The notes beneath the pieces are model-generated. The model was not told the origin of the DNA and made no database searches. It worked only from the letters and a program-made list of their open reading frames with translations. 5,706 nt of DNA. It comes from an uncultured Pseudomonadota bacterium (lineage in GTDB: Bacteria; SAR324; NAC60-12). Of the stretch, positions 1 through 5,449 are shown piece by piece; within the stretch, counting starts at the first letter, position 1; each line of letters starts with the position of its first letter. The DNA lies in assembly GCA_913052275.1 (NCBI GenBank), contig CAJXDX010000116.1, positions 1-5,706 of the forward strand. Reading direction: 5' to 3'. The position numbers were made by a program, and so were the translations under genes.

Positions 1-1331
1 GAATGAAAAGAGGCCAGTTGTGCTTCCCGATATTTTGTAACATTTTCCCTGACTGTAGCTTCAAATCCCTGTTCTGATGGCTGATAAAAAATCCTCCCCT
101 GCAAAACGTCAGGCAGGTACTGCTGTGCCACCCAATGATCGCGGTACGCATGCGGATATAGATACCCTTCACCATGTCCAAAACCCTGGCTGTCCCTGCT
201 GGCATCTTTAAGACTGTCTGGTACTTCATCCGACTGCTCTTTCCTCACAGCAGAAATAGCGTCAAAAAAAGCAAATGCGGAATTGCTTTTTGGAGCAGTA
301 CTCAAATACAGGCATGCCTGTGCCAGGTGAAAACGTCCCTCAGGCATACCCACATAGTCAAAAGCCTGTGCTGCAGATGCAACAACACCAAGTGCCCGTG
401 GGTCTGCCATGCCTACATCTTCAGAGGCAAAAATCAGCATTCTACGGAAAATGAACCTGGGATCTTCTCCGGCTTCCACCATTTTAGCCATCCAGAAAAG
501 GGCAGCATCAGGATCAGAGCCCCGCATTGATTTGATAAAAGCTGAAATGGTGTCAAAATGTGCGTCTCCGTCTTTGTCATACAGCACTGCTCGTTGCTGA
601 ATCGATTCTTCAGCAATTTCCAATGTTATGCGCAGTGTACCATCTGAATCTGCCTGGCTGGTTAAGACTGCCAGTTCCAGCGCGTTTAAGGCAGCACGCG
701 CATCACCAGCTGCCACATTTGCCAGGTGACTTCGCGCCTCTGCCAACAGGTCTACTTTTATATTTCCAAATCCACGTTCATTATCTTCCAGCGCGTTTTC
801 AAGGATTTTCTCAACTTCAGATGTTGTAAGGGACTGAAGCTGAAAAATTCGTGAGCGGCTTACCAGAGACTTGTTTACTTCAAAGTATGGATTTTCAGTA
901 GTTGCTCCAATCAAAATTACTGTGCCGTTTTCCACATGCGGAAGCATAGCATCCTGCTGTGCCTTGTTGAAGCGGTGCACTTCGTCCACAAACAACACCG
1001 AACGCCGCTGATGTTCGGTACGCACTTTTCGGGCAGTTTCAATGCAATTACGGATATCCCCTACTCCAGACAATACAGCATTGATTGAAAGAAATTCAGC
1101 CTGGGTCGTATTCGCAATAATTCTGGCAAGAGTTGTTTTGCCTGTTCCGGGAGGACCGTAAAAAATCAGGCTGGAAAGCTGATCTGCTTGAATTGCGCGG
1201 CGCAAAAGACGTCCGGGAGCAAAAATATGACTTTGCCCCACAAACTCTTCTATCGTCCTGGGACGCATTCTGTCTGCTAACGGCGCTTCCTTGCGAATTT
1301 GGCTTTGGTGTGTGTGTTCAAATAAATTCAC
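1..1331 (-). CDS. rarA: RarA/MgsA-type replication-associated AAA+ ATPase, 3' end cut by window edge
   Basis: Reading the minus strand from a GTG at 1331 gives 443 codons with no stop before the window edge. The protein is a clamp-loader-related AAA+ ATPase of the RarA/MgsA/WRNIP1 family, which acts in the cytoplasm at stalled or gapped replication forks. Seen in order: N-terminal MNLFEHTHQ, family signature PLADRMRPRT, Walker A GPPGTGKTT (residues 59-67), Walker B LFVDEVHRF (D116, E117), sensor-1 TTENP (144-148), arginine-finger SRSRIF (158-163), then a lid and the C-terminal oligomerisation region with RRMLIFASEDVG, APKSNSAF and HWVAQQYLP. The frame is unbroken. The GTG start fits the family N-terminus (xxLFE), and a stop lies in frame about 16 codons upstream. 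No Shine-Dalgarno sequence precedes it. E. coli RarA has 447 residues, so only a few codons may be missing; however, long forms with an extra C-terminal domain exist in some phyla and cannot be excluded. Divergent from ligA. Confidence 0.95.
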   Translation of the reverse strand, partial: MNLFEHTHQSQIRKEAPLADRMRPRTIEEFVGQSHIFAPGRLLRRAIQADQLSSLIFYGPPGTGKTTLARIIANTTQAEFLSINAVLSGVGDIRNCIETARKVRTEHQRRSVLFVDEVHRFNKAQQDAMLPHVENGTVILIGATTENPYFEVNKSLVSRSRIFQLQSLTTSEVEKILENALEDNERGFGNIKVDLLAEARSHLANVAAGDARAALNALELAVLTSQADSDGTLRITLEIAEESIQQRAVLYDKDGDAHFDTISAFIKSMRGSDPDAALFWMAKMVEAGEDPRFIFRRMLIFASEDVGMADPRALGVVASAAQAFDYVGMPEGRFHLAQACLYLSTAPKSNSAFAFFDAISAVRKEQSDEVPDSLKDASRDSQGFGHGEGYLYPHAYRDHWVAQQYLPDVLQGRIFYQPSEQGFEATVRENVTKYREAQLASFH

Positions 1332-1343
1332 CAGTACAGCTTG

Positions 1344-1359
1344 TTCAATTAGAATTGAA
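1344..1359. repeat. Perfect 7-bp inverted repeat, operator-like
   Basis: TTCAATT-AG-AATTGAA is a 16-base palindrome with two perfect 7-base arms and a 2-base centre. It lies 12 bases upstream of the rarA GTG and overlaps the candidate -35 hexamer for ligA. With a 2-base loop it is a poor RNA hairpin, so a binding site for a dimeric DNA-binding protein is the more natural reading. This is inference; AT-rich palindromes of this length can also occur by chance. Confidence 0.4.
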
Positions 1360-1384
1360 TGGAAATTTCGCTGTTGAGTTTATA
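1355..1384 (+). promoter_or_regulatory. Candidate sigma70-like promoter for ligA
   Basis: TTGAAT (1355-1360) is followed after 18 bases by TTTATA (1379-1384), a partial match to TTGACA/TATAAT. Transcription would start near 1391, giving a leader of roughly 70 bases before ligA. The same TATATA stretch could serve rarA on the other strand, but no good -35 was found for it. If the host uses a divergent housekeeping sigma factor, as in Bacteroidota, this match has little meaning. Confidence 0.3.
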
Positions 1385-1463
1385 TAGTGTGTGATGCATT
1401 ACGATCCTACACACGTTTGGGATTTGATATAGGAATTTTACGTCAGACGAACACTTCTAAAAT

Positions 1464-3476
1464 ATGCCTTCCGTATCTACAACACAAGCACGGATTAATG
1501 AACTTAGCTCCAGTATTCATCAGTACAATCATTCTTATTACTGCAGCAGTGACTCAGAATCCAGCCTGCTTGGCTGTAATGATGAAACTTATGATTCGAT
1601 GGTCAGGGAACTTGAAGAGCTGGAAAAACAGTATCCGGAATTCAGACTGGAAGACTCACCTACCGTTCATGTAATAGGGAAACCAAATACTGCTTTTCCG
1701 ACAAGAAACCACAAAACCCCTATGCTCAGCCTGGGGAATATTTATTCATTTGATGAGCTTTTCAGCTGGGATGCAGATATAAGTAAAAGGCTTGGAGGAC
1801 AAAAACCCTCATACGTTTGTGAACTGAAAATTGATGGTGTTGCAGTCTCTTTAATTTACAGGAATGGATTTCTTGAGGCAGGTGTAACTAGAGGAGATGG
1901 TACCCAGGGGGAGGAAATTACATCCAACATCAAGACTATCAGCAGCCTGCCTTTAATGATAAAAGATAAAAGCAACCTGGAGGTTCGTGGGGAAGTGTAC
2001 CTGAAGCGAAAAAATTTCAATGCTATCAATCAGCAGCGTGCAATAAACGGCGAACCGTTATTTAAGAATCCCAGAAATTCTGCGGCAGGTTCATTAAGAC
2101 TGCTTGACAGCACAGAAACCCGCAGACGTAAATTGGATGCTTTTATCTATAACATTTTAGAGGGAGGCCCGCAGGAAACTCATACCGGCAACCTGGATTA
2201 TCTGCTGCAACTGGAATTTCCTGTTAACAGGGAAACAAAAAAAGCAGATACAATTGAAGAGGCAGTGGAATATTGCCGATACTGGGAAGAGCATAAGCAG
2301 GAACTGCCTTATGATATTGACGGTATCGTACTGAAAGTAAACGCACTCAAACATCATCGTCAGCTCGGTTTCACCTCGTCATCACCACGCTGGGCAACTG
2401 CTGTAAAATTTTCTTCAGAACAGGCAGTATCAGTATTAAGGGAAGTTGAAATCGGCGTGGGACGTACGGGAAACTTGACACCGGTTGCCATTCTTGAACC
2501 TGTAGAACTGAACGGTACAACAGTTTCACGAGCAACCCTGCATAACTATGATCAGGTAGACCGCCTGAACCTTCACCTTGGTGACCATGTAACCCTGGAA
2601 AAAGGCGGTGAGATAATACCAAAAATAGTTGCAGTTGATCCTACACTTCGTTCTGATACTGCACAAAAAATTGAGCCTCCCTCGAATTGCCCCTCATGCG
2701 GGTCACCAGCAGAACATACGGCAGGAGATGTTGAATGGCGCTGTCCAAATAAGAAATGTACTGCACAGCAAATGGAGCAAATTCTACATTTTGTTTCACG
2801 CAGAGCTATGGACATCGACACTATAGGTCCTGCACTGATTGAACAGCTGATGGACAAGCACCTTTTGCAAAACGCAGCCGATCTTTATCTGCTGAGTCAC
2901 GAAGACTTGTCCGGACTGGAACGTATGGGAGACAAATCAGCGGATAATGTGTTGACAGGCATAGATAAATCCAGGCAATGTACTTTAAGTCAATTTATTC
3001 ATGCACTTGGAATTACAAATGTTGGAGAAAAAACTGCTGGTATTTTAGCACGGCATTTCGGCACTCTGGAAAAGCTGATGTCTGCTGAAGGGGCAGACCT
3101 GGAAACGATTGAAGAAATTGGGCCCGTTACCGCGGAAAATGTTTTCTGCTTTTTCAGGGACCCTGAACAAAAGCAGCTTATTGCTGATTTCCTGGCGAGA
3201 GGTGTTCGCCCCAGGGAAGAACAAATACTGCAGATTTCGGAGTCACCTTTTACTGGTAAAACTGTTGTACTGACCGGTACGCTGTCTGAGCCAAGAGAGG
3301 TCTGGAAAAAGCGACTGATACTGGCTGGAGCAAAGGTGAGCAGCAGTGTTTCCAGCAAAACTGATTATGTACTGGCAGGAGAAAACGCGGGGTCTAAACT
3401 ATTAAAGGCCGAAAAACTGGAAGTAAGTGTGATAGATGAAGGAGCGGCCATGAACTTCTTAGAAAATGAAAATTGA
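1464..3476 (+). CDS. ligA: NAD+-dependent DNA ligase LigA
   Basis: The 670-residue product has the usual length and full domain set of LigA, which seals 5'-phosphate/3'-hydroxyl nicks in duplex DNA using NAD+ as AMP donor, in replication and repair. Seen: the Ia NMN-binding region with Y26, D40, Y43 and D44; adenylation motif KIDG with nucleophile K122; EVRGEVYL (173-180); NPRNSAAGSLR (202-212); DIDGIVLKV (284-292); AVKF with K315; the OB fold (about 325-400) with GVGRTGNLTPVA; a Cys4 zinc finger (C409, C412, C427, C432); helix-hairpin-helix repeats (about 445-590) with FVSRRAMDID and LGITNVGEKTA; and a C-terminal BRCT domain (about 594-666) with GKTVVLTGTL. The ATG at 1464 is fixed by an in-frame TAA at 1458-1460. 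No Shine-Dalgarno sequence is visible. The spacing Y26-D40 is five residues longer than in E. coli LigA. Likely cotranscribed with galU 52 bases downstream. Confidence 0.98.
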   Translation: MPSVSTTQARINELSSSIHQYNHSYYCSSDSESSLLGCNDETYDSMVRELEELEKQYPEFRLEDSPTVHVIGKPNTAFPTRNHKTPMLSLGNIYSFDELFSWDADISKRLGGQKPSYVCELKIDGVAVSLIYRNGFLEAGVTRGDGTQGEEITSNIKTISSLPLMIKDKSNLEVRGEVYLKRKNFNAINQQRAINGEPLFKNPRNSAAGSLRLLDSTETRRRKLDAFIYNILEGGPQETHTGNLDYLLQLEFPVNRETKKADTIEEAVEYCRYWEEHKQELPYDIDGIVLKVNALKHHRQLGFTSSSPRWATAVKFSSEQAVSVLREVEIGVGRTGNLTPVAILEPVELNGTTVSRATLHNYDQVDRLNLHLGDHVTLEKGGEIIPKIVAVDPTLRSDTAQKIEPPSNCPSCGSPAEHTAGDVEWRCPNKKCTAQQMEQILHFVSRRAMDIDTIGPALIEQLMDKHLLQNAADLYLLSHEDLSGLERMGDKSADNVLTGIDKSRQCTLSQFIHALGITNVGEKTAGILARHFGTLEKLMSAEGADLETIEEIGPVTAENVFCFFRDPEQKQLIADFLARGVRPREEQILQISESPFTGKTVVLTGTLSEPREVWKKRLILAGAKVSSSVSSKTDYVLAGENAGSKLLKAEKLEVSVIDEGAAMNFLENEN

Positions 3477-3528
3477 TATTTTGTCTACTGATTACAACTG
3501 TTTCTAACATCAAAATAATGAACAGATA

Positions 3529-4404
3529 ATGAAAGGAGTGATATTAGCTGCAGGTTACGCAACCCGTTTTTTACCTGCATCAAAAACTATCCCCAAAGAA
3601 ATGTTTCCGCTGATTGACCGCCCGGCCATTGATTTCATCGTGCAGGAAATGGTTGATTCGGGAATCCGGGATATTCTGCTTGTTTCATCACGCAGAAAGA
3701 AAGTTATGGAGGATTATTTTGATCGTGAGGTTGAGTTGTCTTCAGCATTTTCCAAGTCCAATGAATTTGAAAAGCTCGAAGTTATAAAGCCAATCGAGGC
3801 AAATATATTCACCCTGCGCCAGCAGCACATGATGGGAACTGGTAATGCCCTGATGCTCGTTGAACCCTTTGTGGACAATGAGCCGTTCGTGGTTGCATAT
3901 CCGGACGATATTGTGCTTGGTGAAAAACCCCTTTCAAAACAGCTGATCGAGACATGGGAAAAAACAGGCAGCACTGTATTAGCAGTTAAAGAAATGCAGG
4001 AAGACCAGTTATCAAGATATGGAGTAATTGAGCCTGGAAATTCCGGCAAGATCATGCAGGTGAAAAAAATGGTGGAAAAGCCCAAACAAGGTGCAGCTCC
4101 CAGCCGATTCGTATCATTTGGACGTTATCTTTATACATCGGACCTTTTTGATGCACTGAGAACCAGTGATAAAAATCATTCTCACAGGGGAGAATTCACA
4201 CAAACCGAAGCAATAAATCATTTGGCGGCCAACGGTATGGTTTCCGCTGTACAATTCGAAGGCACTCGCTATGACCTGGGAGAACCCCTTGGTTTCCTGA
4301 CTTCTGCCATGCAGATTGGGCTGATGCGGCCGGAGTACAAGAAGCCCCTGCTGGATGAAATGCGCAGGCTGATTGATTTGCATGATAATGCTGACAGCAG
4401 ATGA
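3529..4404 (+). CDS. galU: UTP-glucose-1-phosphate uridylyltransferase GalU
   Basis: The 291-residue product belongs to the bacterial GalU branch of sugar nucleotidyltransferases, making UDP-glucose from glucose-1-phosphate and UTP for cell-envelope and storage sugars in the cytoplasm. Seen: the N-terminal nucleotide-binding loop LAAGYATRFLP (6-16), the GalU signature IPKEMFPLIDRP (21-32), SRRKK (54-58), QQHMMGTGNAL (98-108), the acidic pair in YPDD (D126, D127), VEKP (182-185), FGRY (197-200), GEFTQTEAI (221-229) and YDLGEPLGFL (248-257). IPKEM separates it from RmlA-type thymidylyltransferases. The usual GTR of the loop reads ATR (A11), and the usual GLGHA reads GTGNA (103-107). Start ATG 3529 gives the expected MKGVILAAG N-terminus; no Shine-Dalgarno sequence lies upstream, though AAAGGAG occurs just inside the gene. 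It follows ligA by 52 bases on the same strand, suggesting cotranscription; there is no sugar-biosynthesis cluster in view. Confidence 0.95.
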   Translation: MKGVILAAGYATRFLPASKTIPKEMFPLIDRPAIDFIVQEMVDSGIRDILLVSSRRKKVMEDYFDREVELSSAFSKSNEFEKLEVIKPIEANIFTLRQQHMMGTGNALMLVEPFVDNEPFVVAYPDDIVLGEKPLSKQLIETWEKTGSTVLAVKEMQEDQLSRYGVIEPGNSGKIMQVKKMVEKPKQGAAPSRFVSFGRYLYTSDLFDALRTSDKNHSHRGEFTQTEAINHLAANGMVSAVQFEGTRYDLGEPLGFLTSAMQIGLMRPEYKKPLLDEMRRLIDLHDNADSR

Positions 4405-4411
4405 CATCTGC
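4397..4411 (+). terminator. Possible weak hairpin at the galU stop codon
   Basis: GCAGATGACATCTGC is an exact inverted repeat around a single central base. As RNA it could fold as a six-pair stem (GCAGAT/ATCTGC) with a GAC loop, spanning the galU TGA (4402-4404). A short TTTT follows at 4415-4418 after AGG. The stem is short and the T tract poor, so if it is a terminator it is a weak one. It is the only terminator-like structure seen after galU. Confidence 0.25.
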
Positions 4412-4702
4412 AGGTTTTACAATGTTTTAATCCTTCCGAGCTGTTCATACAAATTCTCAAAATAAAAACAGCTATTCTGCAGACTTTATCTTGGATTTTC
4501 CTGCCTGTTAAAGTTACGGTTCATTCTGAGGTAAATCTGTGAATACCTGTTCACATCCGGGACAACTGAGAGTATCAGGAAAACTCAATTTTAAAGCACA
4601 ATAAAATTTAAAAAAATCTTTTATACCTGAAGCTTCACATGTTCACATTATTGAAGTACATGCTGATGTGTTTCTAAGAAAAATTTATAAAGACTGAAAT
4701 AA
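4405..4702. other. 298-base gene-free leader between galU and the phosphatase gene
   Basis: No credible ORF or RNA gene was seen here. The region is AT-rich, including the A/T run at 4601-4624. It holds an inverted repeat AGCTGTT (4439-4445) / AACAGCT (4467-4473) with a 21-base spacer, an inverted repeat TGTGAA (4538-4543) / TTCACA (4550-4555), the palindrome TGAAGCTTCA (4628-4637), and three copies of TTCACAT (4550-4556, 4634-4640, 4642-4648). TTGAAG (4651-4656) with TAAGAA (4675-4680), 18 bases apart, is a poor promoter match. The length suggests that the phosphatase gene has its own promoter and perhaps regulation. Confidence 0.6.
4538..4555. repeat. Inverted repeat TGTGAA-N6-TTCACA
   Basis: TGTGAA and TTCACA are perfect 6-base arms around TACCTG. 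The arms resemble a CRP/FNR-family half-site, but TGTGA and TCACA are 8 bases apart here against 6 in the E. coli CRP consensus, so it should not be called a CRP site. It lies 147 bases upstream of the phosphatase ATG. The right arm is one of three TTCACAT copies in this leader. An operator role is inference. Confidence 0.35.
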
Positions 4703-5338
4703 ATGAACAATACTGTACTGATTTTGATACGTCATGGAGAAACCTTGTGGAATACTCAGCTGAGAATGCAGGGAAGCCTTGACAGTGATCTTTCCCCAAA
4801 AGGAGAGTCACAAATCAAAGCTCTGGGGGAATGGATGAAAGAAGTTCCATTTGACTATCTTTACTGCAGCGACTCCGCACGTGCACGAAAAACTGCTGAA
4901 GCAATCAGCAAATGTACCGGGCACACATTGAATTTTGATAAGCGTCTTCGTGAGAAAGATCTTGGAATTTTCGAAGGTTTGACATCAGAAGAAGCCCGAG
5001 AGCAATATCCTGAAACCTTCCAGCTGTTCAAAACTGCTGGAGCAAACTATGTAATTGATCAAGGTGAAAGTACACAGCAGCTGCTGGACCGCGCTCTGGA
5101 AGCAATCGAGGAAATTCGGCTTCGTCATCCTCAGAAAGTAGCGGTGCTGGTAACCCATGGTGGTGTAGTGAGAGTATTAATGAAGCATGTGCTGGGAGTT
5201 CCCCTTGACGCACCTACTCAATTTATGATCAGTAATACAGGAATATTCCGTTTAGTCTGGAGAGATAAATGGATTGTGGCTGAAATGGGTGCAGTACCAC
5301 ATCTGGAAAAGATAAATAATGTTCCAGGGTCAAACTAG
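4703..5338 (+). CDS. Histidine phosphatase family protein (phosphoglycerate mutase-like)
   Basis: The 211-residue product is a branch-1 histidine phosphatase, a soluble enzyme that works through a phosphohistidine intermediate. Seen: the N-terminal strand ILIRHGETLWN with R10 and nucleophile H11; SDSARARKTAE (56-66) with R60; REKDLGIFEG (83-92) with probable proton donor E84; and VLVTHGGVVR (148-157) with the second catalytic H152. All core residues are present. The length matches GpmB/CobC-like phosphatases rather than the true cofactor-dependent phosphoglycerate mutase (about 230-250 residues), so the substrate cannot be assigned: phosphoglycerate, alpha-ribazole phosphate and other small phosphoesters are all possible, and no cobalamin or glycolysis genes are adjacent to decide. 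The ATG at 4703 places the first strand correctly at residues 4-10. Upstream is A/T-rich (GAAATAA) without a clear Shine-Dalgarno sequence. It has a long 298-base leader and is followed after 111 bases by a SpeE-like gene. Confidence 0.92.
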   Translation: MNNTVLILIRHGETLWNTQLRMQGSLDSDLSPKGESQIKALGEWMKEVPFDYLYCSDSARARKTAEAISKCTGHTLNFDKRLREKDLGIFEGLTSEEAREQYPETFQLFKTAGANYVIDQGESTQQLLDRALEAIEEIRLRHPQKVAVLVTHGGVVRVLMKHVLGVPLDAPTQFMISNTGIFRLVWRDKWIVAEMGAVPHLEKINNVPGSN

Positions 5339-5449
5339 TCTGAATTTTTCAGCGGTAAAGATGCTTTCTAAAACTTCTACCTGTTAGACTGATTTATCAT
5401 AAATACTTCACACTACAGCTAAAAAATCTAATCTTTACAATCTTGCATT
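5339..5449. other. 111-base spacer between phosphatase and SpeE-like gene
   Basis: No gene is seen here. CTGAA-TTT-TTCAG (5340-5352) directly follows the phosphatase stop and could form a 5-pair hairpin, but no T tract follows, so it is not a convincing terminator. The spacer carries TACCTGTT (5378-5385) and TTCACA (5407-5412), both also present in the leader of the preceding gene. Confidence 0.5.

Larger units (their letters stand above)
1332..1463. promoter_or_regulatory. Divergent rarA/ligA intergenic regulatory region
   Basis: These 132 bases separate the divergently read rarA (minus) and ligA (plus) starts, so promoters for both must lie here or inside the genes. The region is AT-rich around TATATA (1381-1386), which reads as a -10-like element on either strand. 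It also contains a 7+7 bp inverted repeat and a 6+6 bp GTGTGT/ACACAC inverted repeat (1387-1392 and 1409-1414). The regulatory role is inferred from gene arrangement; no regulator is encoded in the window. Confidence 0.7.

Noticed and set aside
174..829. Plus-strand ORFs within the first 830 bases
   Set aside because: They lie opposite the intact minus-strand rarA frame, have low-complexity, Cys/His/Leu-rich translations and match no family.
1133..1674. Plus-strand ORFs across the rarA start and ligA 5' end (1133-1387 and 1387-1674)
   Set aside because: The first is antisense to the rarA Walker A region. The second overlaps the N-terminal ligA frame, has no family features and has no start signal.
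3531..3538. Shine-Dalgarno-like AAAGGAG as a signal for a later galU start
   Set aside because: It lies inside codons 2-4. No start codon at the right distance follows, and a later start would remove the essential LAAG nucleotide-binding loop.
3714..4085. 123-codon minus-strand ORF inside galU
   Set aside because: It is antisense to a clearly conserved galU frame and reads as a shadow ORF. The same holds for the minus-strand ORFs inside ligA.
4538..4555. CRP binding site upstream of the phosphatase gene
   Set aside because: TGTGA and TCACA are 8 bases apart rather than 6, and there is no evidence that the host has a CRP of E. coli specificity. Kept only as an inverted repeat.
4601..4624. 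Hairpin ATAAAA...TTTTAT in the 298-base leader
   Set aside because: The arms are pure A/T in an A/T-rich stretch, expected by chance and too weak to be structural.
5340..5352. Intrinsic terminator after the phosphatase gene
   Set aside because: CTGAA-TTT-TTCAG is only five mostly A/T pairs and is followed by AGCGG-type sequence rather than a T tract; the T residues are in the loop and stem.
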